This document shows positions 33,484 to 45,308 of a stretch of 64,000 bases of DNA, in pieces. The notes below the pieces were generated by a model that saw only the letters and a list, made by a program, of their open reading frames with translations, did no database searches and was not told the origin of the DNA. The position numbers and the translations under genes are program-made. Source of the DNA: Maratus speciosus. Its lineage: Eukaryota > Arthropoda > Arachnida > Araneae > Salticidae. Positions within the stretch are counted from its first letter, which is position 1. The number at the start of each line of letters is the position of its first letter. The stretch covers positions 16,414,981-16,478,980 of the forward strand of contig OZ010798.1 of NCBI GenBank assembly GCA_963932465.1, in the 5' to 3' direction.

Positions 33484-36400
33484 TAACTTTGCAAAATTAT
33501 TAGGAATTACAAGGGAGAAATTTAATATTTCTATTTCATGTTTGAATGATTCTCAAATAAGTGTCAAATGGAAAATTAGGGCCACTGTTTCGAATAAGGC
33601 TGATTATAAGAGAACAATAGATTTTTTTATCGTTCCAAAAATAACAAACTTTATACCAGGGCATTATTTTAGATTTCCATTTTCCGAGCTGCCTAAAGAT
33701 GTGAGATTGATAGATCCAAAATTAAATGAACCTAATAAAATAGATGTTTTGTTAGGGACTGAATCTTTCTATGAATTATTGCGAACTGGTCAAATTCGCT
33801 TAAGAAGTTCTAACGTCATTTTGCATAATACCGTATTTGGGTACGTGGTGGGAGGTTGCGTCTACGATTCAAATACTGATAATAATGATAATTATTGTGG
33901 ATTAATTTGCAATGTAGAAGAAGAATTAAGCAAATTTTTCAATTTAGAATCGATTGGAATTAGGGATGATCCTTACTGTAATGATGAAGATAAGGCATTG
34001 GATTTTTTTACAGAAACAGTTTCCTGTAAAGATAATCGTTACGAAGTAGTCCTTCCGTGGAAAAAGGATTGGACAAATTTGAACGATAACTATGAAGTCT
34101 CTGAGAAACGATTTAAATATTTACTTAATCAAATACGAAACGATGATAATTGTTTTCTCAGTATAAAGAGATTTTGAAAGAATATCTTGATTGTGATATT
34201 ATTGAAAAAGTGTTAGATTCAACTAGACCAGATAGACCCATATTCTATTTGCCACATCGAGCAGTTTTTAGAAAAGTAGTGTCACCACGAAAACACGCAT
34301 TGTATTTGATGCTAGTTCTCACGAGATAGGTCAACTTTCTTTAAACGATTGTTTGTGGCCTAGTATCAATTTAAATCCTAGGATTTTTCAGTTGCTCGTT
34401 AATTTTAGATTGAATAAGATAGGAATTTTAGCGGATGTGGAGAAAGCATTTCTCCAGATTTCATTATCAGAAAAGGACAGAGATGCTGTCAGATTTCTCT
34501 TTGTGGAAGTTACCGAAGATCTGTCGAATAAAGTGTCTGATAATTTGAAAATTCAAGTGTATCGTTTTAAACGTTTACTTTTTGGATTAAATGCTAACCC
34601 ATTTCTCCTAGCTGCCCCAATAAAAGAGCGTATACGAAAATTTAAGGATCAATATCCAGAAACTTTTGAAGTTCTCGATACTTGTCTTTATGTCGATGAT
34701 CTGGTGAGTGGTTTCGATAATACTGAAGAAGCTTTGAAGATTTCATATGAAGTTAAGATAATCATGAATCAAGCTAGTTTCAATTTGAGGAAATGGTTAA
34801 CAAATGACAAATCGTTACTAGAACGGTGGAAAGAAGAAGGGTTCGAGATTTATCCATTTGATCGAAATCGTAGAATTATAAATTCATTGAAAGTGTTAGG
34901 AATATCGTGGGATGCTGAACAAGATTCTGTTTGCATGGACATTTCAAGTTTAATAGAATTTTTGAAGAATAAGAAAAGCACTAAGCGGTTTGTTTTACAG
35001 GCTTCTGGAAGAATTTATGACCCTACTGGTATTCTATCTCCATTTACTATAAGACTTAAATGTCTTTTCTATGATTTATGGATCCACAAGCTGTCTTGGG
35101 ATACTGAGCTCCCCATTGACATCTGCGAAAAATGGACACAATGGTGTTCAGAACTCTCTAAATAAAATCAAATTAAAATCCCTAGATTTGTTTTCCTGTC
35201 ATCTGATACAAACAATGTTGAAATTCACTGCTTTTCTGATGCAAGTCAAAAGGCTTATGGTGCTGTTGTTTATTTGAGAGTGCAAGATTATGATCAAAAT
35301 TCCGTTAGTTTCATAGCATCTAAAACCATAGTTGCCCCAGTAAAGAGAATAACTTTGCCACGTTTAGAGTTGATTGGCGCTTTACTCTCAGCTCGCTTAG
35401 GATCAGAAATTAAAAAGGTGGTTGATCGTAAAAATACTTCTAAAATCTATCATTGGGTAGATTCAAAAATAGTTTTATTCTGGATTAAGGGATCCAGCAG
35501 AAAATGGAAGTCCTTCTTTGCCAATCGTGTGGATGAAATTCAAAGATAAACTCAACCAGAAACATGGTTTCATTGTGCAGGTAAAGACAACCCAGTAGAT
35601 CTTCTTTCACGAGGAATAAGTGCGGACTCCCTTGTGAACAATTTCAAGTGGTTTACAGGTCCCGATTTTTTGATGGATCCAGAATTTTCCTCAAGTTATT
35701 TGCAATAATCTTTTTCTGAAAATGATTTACTAACTGAAAGTGAAAGTCAGAACTGTTTAAGTGAAATGAAATGTTCCAAAAGAAAAAATAACTGTGAAAC
35801 AACTTTATTTCTAGCCACCGAGAATTTATCCTTTTTTGATAACTTTTTTGATCTTAGTAATGACTATTATAAACTTTTACGTATTTTTTCCTTTGTTTGC
35901 AGATTTATATACAATTGTAGAAATGCTGATAAAAGAAAGGGTAACTTGATTTTTGAAGAAGTCAAGGAAGCTGAAAACATTTTGATAAGAGTATCACAAA
36001 AATGTTTATGTAGTAAAAAGGCTGTGACAGGTAATCTTAATATTTTAAATCCCTTTATAGATGATAAGGGAATCTTACGTGTTGGCGGAAGGCTCAACAA
36101 AGTTTCCATATCTTATAAGCAGAAACATCCGGCTATTTTGCCAAAAAATTCTAAATTAAGTAAGATTTATTTTATTACTATGCATGAGCGTCTTTTTCAT
36201 GTTGGTCCCCAAGGACTCTTGAATTCTGTTAGATTAAAATTTTGGCCTCTAGGGGGTAGAAATTTGGCAAGAAGAACGGTGCATTCTTGTGTTATTTGTT
36301 TTAAGGTAAAATCAACTCCATGCTCTCAGCTAATGGGTGAATTACCTTATGAAAGAATTAATGAGTCACCAGTATTTAATTGTACCGGTTTAGATGTATG

Positions 36401-37270
36401 TGGTCCATTTTATGTAACATATAAAAATCAGCGCAAGGGTTCATTGAACAAAATATTTATTTGTGTTTGCTTATGTTTTGTAACTCGAGCCATTCATCTT
36501 GAGCTTCCCTCAGATGCTCAGATTGCCACTCTTAAGCGTTTTATGGCTAGACGGGGAAAATGCTCTAAGATTTTTACGGATAATGCTAGGAATTTCGTGG
36601 GGACAAATTCTAAACTGAAAAAGTTTTACAAAATAATAAATTTTCCAGATGAAATTTTAGAAAGTTATCTAATTTCTGAAGAGATTGACTGGAAATTCAT
36701 ACCTCCTAAATCTTCCCATTTCGGAGGACTTTGGGAGGCAGGGGTGAAATCAGTTAAATATCACCTTAAACGAGCGATAGGCGATTTACGGTTTAATTAC
36801 GAAGATTTTGAAACTATAGTTATTCAGATAGAGGGCATTTTGAATTCTCGACCTCTTACACATTTATCTAACGATTTTGATAATTTTGAGGTCTTGACTC
36901 CAGGTCATTTTTTGATCGGGAGATCCATCAATGATATACCTGAACCAATGTTAATTGATACTAATATCAATCGATTAAACCGTTGGCAGAAGACTACGAG
37001 GGTCGTCCAGACAGTTTGGAGAAAATGGAGGTTAGATTATTTAAATACGTTAGAGCAGAGAGATCTAAATGGGTAGTGAAAAAAGACAATTTAACAGTAG
37101 GATTAATGGTATTAGTAAAAGATTTTTTTCCTGTATGTAAATGGGCGTTAGGCCGCATTAGTGAACTTTATACAGGATCGGATGGCAAGGTCAGGGTAGT
37201 AAAGGTTCGCACTAAAATCAGGCGAATTAAAGCGTTCAATTGCAAAAATAGCTGTCCTTCCTATTCATAA
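33455..37270 (+). pseudogene. pol: BEL/Pao pol (protease, RT, RNase H, integrase), broken
   Basis: The remainder of the protease is in the frame 33455-34177. RT follows after frameshifts near 34145 and 34290, with motif LADVEKAF and the catalytic YVDD at 34689-34700. RNase H shows SDAS, ELIGA and WVDSK. Integrase has an HHCC zinc site (HERLFH ... CVIC), then GLDVCGPF, FTDNARNF and GGLWEAG carrying the D, D, E residues. In-frame stops lie at 35163, 35547 and 35706. A 2-bp GA expansion near 37060 shifts the C-terminal part into the frame that ends at 37270. Catalytic residues survive, but translation does not. Confidence 0.9.
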
Positions 37271-37430
37271 CTAAAAACAAAATACTTATTAAATTATTGT
37301 ATATTTGAATTTTTTGTTATGTTTTGCATATCTGTTTGCTGTAGAAATTTTTATGTACATTTCTATGTAAATTTATTTTATTGTAAAATTCTGAGATATT
37401 GAAATTTTCACATTTCAATCCGGGGCAGAA

Positions 37431-37636
37431 TGTTTATTGCTGGAAACTGAGAATTTATAAGTCCCGCAAGAGAGCGTCGTGAATTCCTCTGGATTGAAAA
37501 TGTGAAGTGAACGGAATAGAGAATAATGTTGTTGTGAAGTAAGATGGCGACCAGAGTGTTCGCTCATCGCATTGTGATTTAAATAAATATTAATACAGTC
37601 CAACAAATAGTTGTGTTTAGTGAGTAAACTTTAACA
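37431..37636 (+). repeat. 3' LTR of BEL/Pao element
   Basis: 206 bp, five substitutions from the 5' LTR and no indels. It is preceded by the purine-rich GGGGCAGAA. Confidence 0.9.
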
Positions 37637-38429
37637 CAGACCTTTCCTATGGTATATCACATGACGGGTAAGTGATAAATAGTGAAAAGTGGCCCACCTG
37701 AGGGGGGGAAATTGGGGGAATGGACACCAGAGATGCATAAAGATAGTAGCAAGAGGGGGACAAACTGGGCTCGTGAAGTCCAACAGTTTGATATGAAACA
37801 CCGCTGCACTAAGTCAAAAACAGAAGAAGTTGCATAAGTTAACCTTTTATGGGCGCGCAACTAAGGGGACAGAGGATGTGTAAAAGTACAAAAATTGATG
37901 AGAACTATGAAAAGGAGACCAAAAGATGAAAATTTCAATATTTTAATGAAGCCCCTTCCACGACCCCCTAACTAAGCCCCTATGCAATTTATCAAAAATC
38001 TGAGATAGCCAAAAGATGCGGTGGGAAAAATAGCTTTGATTAAAACTTTACAGGAGACTTCTCCCCACAGTGCCTTCAATAGGAGCGAAGTTATGGCGAT
38101 ATGAAAAAAACAGCCCTATCTCAATAAGGCCCTAACTTTATGGGGAAGCCTGGTAACCCATGATATTTTAAAATATGTATGTCTAATTTTTGAAGACCTT
38201 TAAAATAAGGTGTATGTTGAGGGGGTGCAGACTAAAATTATAATTATTGAATCTCTCCCTCACAGGAACCTGCAAAATCCAGCTAAAGTGTACTGAGGGT
38301 AATTTTTTATAAGGTATTCAGATGAAAGGTCCCTTAAGCCCATATGTATCTGCACCAAAAAAACCACACCTGAAACGGTAAGTACCGCAAAGTTAAAAAA
38401 ATATTTCGTTCCTCCCTTTACCCCCACAT
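37637..38429. repeat. Tandem-repeat block continuing right of BEL
   Basis: It resumes the interrupted ~110-bp unit (CAGACCTTTCCTATGGTATA, then ACATGACGGGTAAG) and has one more GATGCATAA near 37732. The rest is non-coding and of unknown family. Confidence 0.55.
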
Positions 38430-40390
38430 GCCTGAAATTTCACGCGCCCGTTTTTATAAAATTTATCTTATGTGTTATAAACTGTCATAAAGTTTCAAAC
38501 AGATCGCCTTGTTAGATTTCCTACATTAAATGAATTCACGTTATGTTGGTTCCCCATTCCACTACCAGGGAGCGCGCTCTATTCATAACAAAAGTTTATC
38601 AGAAAGAAACTCCGTTAAACAACCTATCAGGAGACATGTTACTCGAGGTGGTGGCGGTATTAAGCAAGAAATTAAGATAATTGCTGAAATTACTGTTCGG
38701 AAATAGTGGTAACTAAACTTTTGACAATTTTATATTAAATAAGTAGCATATATCTGAGGACCTCCCTCACCTAAAGCGGCCAGAAACTCTAATTTTTTAA
38801 AAAGAAATGTAGCGCCCCTCCCCTCCTCCCCGGAATTCGATGCACCATTATTTTTTGCACTTTTCTTATGTGTTATGAAATATCTTAAAGTTTCAAACAG
38901 ATCGCCTTGTTAGATTTTCTACTTTAAATGAATTCGCGTAATGTTAGTTCCGCATTCCATCACCAGGGAGCGCACTCTATTCTTAACAAAAGCGTATCTG
39001 AACGAAACTCCTTTACGCAACCATTCCGTTGATACATGAGTCGGGATGGTGGCGGTCTTAAACAAGAATTCTGTTAGTTCCACATTCAACCACCAGACAG
39101 CACACTCTATTCTTAACAAAAGAATATCTGACTGAAACTCTGTTAAACAACCTATCAGTGGATATGTTACTCCAGTTGGTGGCAGTCTGAAGAGAGAAAT
39201 TAAGAAAATTGCTGAAATTATTATTCGGAAATAGTGGTAACTAAAATTTTGACATTTTTATATTTAATATGTAGCATATATCTGAAGACTCCGTCAAAAA
39301 ACGGCATCTAAAAAGGTCAGAAACGCTAATAAAAAAAATCCAGTGCCACTACCCCCCCCCCCCCCCCCCCTCACAGGAAATTGCATGCACCATTCTTTTA
39401 TAAGTTTTTTATTATGTGTTATGAACTATTTTAAAGTTTCAAACCAATCGCCTTGTTAGATTTCCTAATTTTAACAAAATCACGTGATGTTAGTTCCACA
39501 TTCCACCAACAGGGAGCGGACACTATTCATAACAAAAGTGTATCAGAACGAAAATATGTTTAACAGTCTATTAGTGGATATGTTACTCCAGTTGGTGGCG
39601 GTCTTAAGCGTGAAATTAAAAAATTTGCTGAAAGTACTATTTGGAAATAGTGGTAACTAAATTTTTGACATTTATATATATAATAAGTGGCATATATCTG
39701 ATTATATTATAGTCCTCAAAAAATGACATCTAAAAAGTTCAGAAACGCTAATTTTTTTTTTTAATCCAGCGCCCCTCCCTCCACCCCCCTCCCCTCACAG
39801 GAAATTGCATGCACCATTCATTTATAAGTTTTTTATTATGTGTCATGATCTATCTTAAAGTTTCCAACAGATCGCCTTGTTATAGTTCCTAATTTTAACA
39901 AACTCGCGTTATGTTAGTTCCGCATTCCACCACCATGGAGCACACTCTTTCTTAACTAAAGCATATCTGAACAAAACTCCTTCACACAACCTTTCCGTAG
40001 CTACAAGGGTCGGGAGAGTGACGGTCTTAACCAATAATTTAAGATAATTGCTGAAATTGTTATTCGAAAATAGTGGTATGAACACTTATAAACTTTTTCA
40101 TATTGAATAATTAATACTTATCTCATAGCGCGGCATCGAAAAACCTCATGCAAATTGTTAGATTTCCTAAATTAAATTGTTTCGTGGTTAAAAAAGCACG
40201 TGCCTCCATTTTGTTCTATGAAATTACTATTCGAAAATAGTGGTATGAACACTTATAAACTTCTTCATATTGAATAATTAATATTTGTCTCATAGCGCTG
40301 TTCAAATCCCCACGCAAATTGTTTGATTTCCTAATTTAAGTTATTTGGTGGTTAAAAAAGCACGTGCCTTGATTTTATTCTATGTATTAG
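38430..40390. repeat. Tandem array of ~410-bp units
   Basis: ATGCACCATTNNTTTATAAG and AATCGCCTTGTTAGATTTCCTA recur near 38435, 38843, 39389 and 39811. GTTAGTTCCRCATTCCACCA and GAAATAGTGGTAACTAAA lie in the same order in each unit. One unit is lengthened by a partial duplication near 39070. The array ends in two shorter units about 164 bp apart (CGAAAATAGTGGTATGAACA near 40065 and 40229). A C-run of about 18 sits near 39353. Confidence 0.75.
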
Positions 40391-41749
40391 ATAGAAATCA
40401 TCATCATCAACCGTTTTCAATCCACTGCTGGATGTAAGTCTCCCCCAGATTTTTCCAATGTTTTCTGTCTAGTGCTTTAGACATCCAATTTACACCGGCT
40501 ACTTTTCTGATTTCATCACTCCATCTTACTTGAGGTCATCTTCTTGGCCGTTTTACATCTCTGGGATACCACTGTAGGGTGTTTGTGCTCCATCTATTGT
40601 CTTGTCTTCTTACAATGTGCCCAGCCCATTTCAATTTTAGCCGTTTAATTCTTTTAATGATGTCAAAAACTTTCGTCTGACTTCTTATCCAGGTTATTCT
40701 TTTTCTGTCTCTTCTAGTTATACCTAGCATACATCTTTCCATACTTCTCTGTGTTGTTTGTAATCTTTGTACCATCCGTTTTGTTAGCGTCCATGTTTCT
40801 GCTCCATAAGTTAGCACAGGCAAAACACATTGGTTAAATACCTTTCTTTTCAAACAAAGGGGCATGCTACTCTTCAGAATAATATTGTTCTTCCCAAAAG
40901 CACTCCATCCATTTCTTATTCTTCTATTGATTTCATTCATGATACTATTATCCGATGATATTTCCTGCCCAAGGTACACATAACTTTGCACTTCTTTAAT
41001 TTCAGTGTTGTTGTAGACAATTTTCTTTTTTGATGCAAATGAATTGAACATCACCTTAGTCTTTTCCAAGTTTATTTTTAATCCCACATTAATGCTAGCT
41101 TCTGCCAACTCTTTTAGCATATTTTCCAATTCTTCAGGACTGTTACTGAAAATTACAATGTCGTCAGCGAATCGGAGATGACTTAAATATTCCCCACTTA
41201 TTCTAATCCCTTTGTTTTCCCAATCCAGCTTCTTGAAAATATTTTCTAAGACAGCCGCAAAAAGCTTAGGCGAAATGGTGTCTCCTTGTCTTACCCCTCT
41301 TCCAAGCTTGATCTTTGCTTTTCCTTTGTCCAAGCGGATGGTTGCTGTTGCTTTCTTGTAAATCTTCTTTACAATATTGATGTAAGGTTTGTCTATACCA
41401 ATGTCCTCCAGAGATTCTACTACTGCTGATGTGTAGACCGAATCAAATGCTTTTTCATAATCAATAAAGGCAAGGCAAAGAGGTAAATTATATTCCTTAT
41501 GTTTTTCAATGAGTTCCCTTACCGTTTGGATATGATCCATTGTGCTGAATCCACTTCGGAATCCTGCTTGTTCTCTAGGTTGAGCTGAGTCCAGAGCTGA
41601 TTCAAGTCTTGTCGTTAAAACTTTGGTGAAAATTCTATAAATCACTGATAGTAAGCTGATCGGACGGTAGTTTCTAATGTTTTCCTTCACTCCTTTCTTG
41701 TAAAGTAGCACCATCACAGCATTATTCCAATCTTCTGGTAAAACCCATT
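40391..41749 (-). pseudogene. RTE-type LINE reverse transcriptase, 5'-truncated
   Basis: The minus strand encodes about 400 residues of a non-LTR reverse transcriptase: NYRPISLLSVIYRIF, QAGFRSGFST, FIDYEKAFDSV, RGVRQGDTISP, the catalytic FADD (HLRFADDIVIFS) and the thumb LTYGAETWTLTKR. The order and wording match the RTE/BovB-like clade, whose RT replicates the element by target-primed reverse transcription. The endonuclease half is missing, and sequence identity stops near 41749. An in-frame TGA at 40536 cuts the frame. Matching C-terminal sequence (RWSDEIRKVAGVNW...) continues to a stop at 40407, then a short TGATGATGATG tail, as RTE elements have. It is a dead 5'-truncated copy. Confidence 0.9.
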
Positions 41750-43065
41750 AATTAAATAATAATTAATATCTCAGCTTCTAATTAAGCTATCGCTTTAAAC
41801 TGGGTATGTATGAAATCTGCGAGAGATTTCCCGTCCGGATGCCAAAAAATTTTATCAAAAAATTTAATATTTAAAAGTTTAAATTTCGTATTAAAATATG
41901 CTACTACGGAAAACCGCAAGCAAGCCGTCATGTCTGAAGTTGAGCACACCTGCTTTCGTGCTGAAATGAAATGTCTTTTCATTGTCTTTCCAAAAAAAGA
42001 AATTAAATTTTTAATTGATCGATTTTTATTGCATATCTTCACTTATACACATCGCACAAACATGAACTTTATATCTGAGAAACAGTTTGAGACACATTTA
42101 TTTATGACATTGAGATTTCTATTTCAAGTACTAAATAAAAATTTATATGCATTATAAGAAATTTCAGGAGAAAAAATGTAATGTAATGCTAAAAACAAAT
42201 GTTTTTTTTTCTTTTATAGGTTAATAGGGCGAATGTATAACACAAACAACTTACTAATTATTTAATATCAAATGAGACAAATGAATAATTTCAGCTAAAG
42301 GCTAATCAAAATGTGCAACATGTTACATTGGTTTTGCATATCACTCAAAAGTCTGCAAAAATTTTCCTTTTAAAGTTCAAATGTGGAAAAGTAAAACAAT
42401 GCATTAGGGGAGGGGGCATTTAGATTTTTTTTTTTTTTTTACAAATCAGAAAGCTGCTGAAATATGGAAGATTCTCACCTCTGTATTTACCTTATTTATT
42501 TCTAAATTAATGATAAAAACAAGTATTAAAATATTTTTTTTAAGTCCCGAATATAAGCCCACCTCCCAAATATAATTGCTTTTGCTTCGGAAAAAGGGGA
42601 GGCTTACAATCAGGATTTTACGACACTGCATGTACCTACATTTAATTTAAGATTAATTATATTTTGCGAAACATTTCAGTTCATACAGTTTATGTAATAT
42701 ATGAGCTAAATATTGTCAGTCAAGGGGGGGGGGGGGCGTATGCTAATTGACTATCATGCTAAAATATGCATTTTGCATAAACTGAGGAAAAAAGAAGAAT
42801 TTATGTACTATAATGACTATACAAAATAGAAAAACACTATAACTTTGCAATTTCAGATTATAGAAAATTCTGTATTGCAGAAATTTTGAAACTAGAATGC
42901 ATTTTGATAAATAATATCTATCATTAATATGATAATAAAAAAATGAAAGGAACTTTAGAATAAATAATTATGAAAGACTAAGAAATTTCAATTAAAAATG
43001 CCATAATATATTTTCTAAAAATAATAACATTATACAGTGTTGCCATACTTTTAAAATGAAAAATA
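41750..43065. other. Non-coding; second copy of dispersed repeat
   Basis: 42165-42405 repeats 30505-30757. A 115-codon plus frame at 41810-42157 and its antisense show no domain. A G-run lies near 42725. Confidence 0.45.
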
Positions 43066-43705
43066 CAGTAGACTCCCTTAAATCCACACAGCTTGAGACC
43101 AGAGGTTGTGTAGATTTTAGAATTTTGCCAATTTTTGATCGCTTTTTTTACATTTTTTAAACATTAATTTGAATGTAATAATGCAATAAAAATTATAATG
43201 AATGCTTGCAATATAGTAAAATATTAAAATAATGAAGTAAAGTAATAAACTAAAATAATAAAAAATAAGATGATTTTTAAAACTATTAAATTATTATAGT
43301 AAATGTTCGATTAAATAATTAATAATGTATAATTAAATATATACAGATACATTTTTCTAAATTTTTCTATTCAACTTACATCATAAAGGTTCCATACTAA
43401 TTCACATCAAAGGAGTTTTATTTCAGGTTCAGCCAGACTTAATAACCAAAAAACTTCATTAATACATAAATAAATTTGGTAAAAAGATTGTGATTACCAA
43501 AGATATGAACAATATCTTGAAATTTTTCAGAAATAAATTCATACTTCACTTATGGAAAAGCATGAGTTCAGTCATTAATGTGAATTAAGTTTAAAATAGG
43601 TACAGAATCATATATATAAAAAAAATCTGTAATTCTGACCCTACCTCTGAACTGAGTTTCATTGTTTACGTCTGTGATGATGTGCGGATTTTAGAGTGTC
43701 TACTG
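43066..43705 (+). mobile_element. pogo-like MITE, diverged copy
   Basis: CAGTAGACTCCCTTAAATCC at the left and a decayed mirror (TTTAGAGTGTCTACTG) at the right, with TA outside. The interior matches other copies loosely. Confidence 0.7.
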
Positions 43706-44278
43706 TACTACAGATAGAACAGTCCCTAATAGGACTCAGGTAGGACCTTGCATCAATGTTCTGTGAAATAATATGTAAATCAATAAAATGATCTGTGGAA
43801 ACTGTGGGTTGCTCGAGAAGAAAATAGTTGATTGTAGCTTATATTAAAACTATACACATAGTTATACTACCAGGCACACAACAAATATGGACAAGTGTAT
43901 GAACTGAATGTGGATAGTTAAAAGGTGCAGATATTGATTCTGATTAACTGTTTAGTATTATTTTAATGATTATTTATGATCTAAAAACACAGATCTGACT
44001 TCCTCATTGTGTTATCTTATCTTTTCAGTATATGAATATGGATGTTCTTGTCCACATGCATAAGTATGTCCTGTCGTGTATACATGGCAGGGCGGCAAGG
44101 GAGCTGAAACTCCTGTCACCCAGACACAAAGACAAAACTAAGATTTGAAGTCTCCAAAAAATATCAAATGCTTTTAATGCTTTTAAAGGTTCTTAGAAAA
44201 ATGAAAATTGTATGACATATTGATTTTGACTCAGACTTTTTTCCTTTTTTTAAAAATACTTTTATTAAAATAAAAATA
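43706..44278. other. Non-coding sequence
   Basis: Nothing recognised. Confidence 0.4.
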
Positions 44279-45245
44279 TGAGGGAGAGTCAGAAAATAAG
44301 TTTCCCCTGTCGACTGTGCTCAGAGTTGTGTATAAAAGTCAAAAAATAGAAGACATTAAAGATAAGACATGTCTTTATTTTTCTACATAATTACCAAGTA
44401 CATTGAGACGTTTATTATACCACTTGATAAGCTTCAAAAAGCCTTCCAGGAAAAACTCTGGGCTTTGCATACGGAAGAAGCGTTGAACAGCTTGTTTGAC
44501 TTCAGCATTGCTTCCAAACCGCCTTCTGCTGAGATCCTTCTTCAAAGCTGGAAGTCACTTGGCGCGAGATCAGGACTGTATGGCGGATGGTGTAGGTGCT
44601 CCCAACCAAGAGTTGCAATATGGTTTTGCGATGCCGTCGCCGTCGTGTGGTCTCACATTGACATCCAACAGCAGAATACCAGATCGGAGAAGGCCAGACA
44701 GCTTTTTCCGAATAACCTCTTTGAATTTCGACAGAGTGTCATAGTACCGCGCAGCATTGATGGTTCCATCCTCCAAAAAGTCCAGCAACAAAACTCCTTG
44801 GGCATCCTAAAAAACGTTGAGGAGCACTTTACCTGCAGACGGAGTTCTTTTGAACTTCTTTCGGGCAGGTGATGGCGGATGTTTCCACTCCATGGATGCA
44901 GCCATCGATTCGGGTGTGAAATGGTGGACCCACGTTTCATTCCCCATCACAATCTAGTCGACCTCTACCCAATGGTGTATTGGTGCCTAACACGCTCGCG
45001 TTCACCTGCTGTGTTGTCTTTTGCCCATAGCCGTTCAAAGCTTCGTCCGTATGCAAAGCCCTGATTTTTTCCTGGAGGGCTTTTTGAAGCTTATAAAGCA
45101 GTATGATAAACGTCTCAATGTACTTGTTACTTATGTGGAAAAATAAAGTTATGTTTTATCTTTAATGTCTTATTACATTTTTGGTTTTTCATACACACCT
45201 CTGTCCACAGTCGCCAGGGGAAACTTATTTTCCGACTGCTCCTCG
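44279..45245 (-). mobile_element. Rearranged mariner with two copies of one end
   Basis: The ends read TGAGGGAGAGTCAGAAAATA and, mirrored, CGAGGAGCAGTCGGAAAATA, flanked by TA on both sides, as in mariner. Inverted identity extends about 200 bp inward (44279-44490 against 45035-45245). The repeated part is the 3' end of the transposase gene plus the 3' end of the element, so the normal 5' end has been replaced by a second 3' end. Confidence 0.8.
44381..44800 (-). pseudogene. mariner transposase fragment
   Basis: Minus-strand residues LLLDFLEDGTINAARYYDTL and FKEVIRKKLSGLL align with the conserved core of mariner transposases, DDD enzymes that cut and paste their own element. The usual HDNARPH motif reads DVNVRPH here, so a catalytic Asp region is altered. 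A stop follows about 20 codons later (44570). The 3' tail (RRRFGSNAEVKQAV ... KWYNKRLNVLGNYVEK) can still be read down to about 44381 in a shifted frame. The N-terminal half is absent. Confidence 0.75.
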
Positions 45246-45308
45246 TATATTTAATATTTGTCAAAGAAATCAAAAACTTTAAACATGTTACAATCAAAGA
45301 AAGAATAT

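Larger units (their letters stand above)
31329..37636 (+). mobile_element. BEL/Pao LTR retrotransposon, inactive
   Basis: Two 206-bp LTRs (TGTTTATTGC...TTTAACA) differ at 5 positions, about 97.6% identical. The flanks CAGAT (31324-31328) and CAGAC (37637-37641) form a 5-bp target duplication with one change. Between the LTRs lie gag, protease, RT, RNase H and integrase in BEL/Pao order. The coding part carries at least four frameshifts and three in-frame stops, and a MITE sits in the leader. No env-like frame was seen. GGGGCAGAA before the 3' LTR is the polypurine tract. Confidence 0.95.

Noticed and set aside
41810..42157. 115-codon plus-strand frame
   Set aside because: No recognisable domain; an equally open antisense frame overlaps it.
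44369..45064. Plus-strand frames of 167, 82 and 61 codons
   Set aside because: Antisense to the mariner transposase relic, which has the recognisable motifs.
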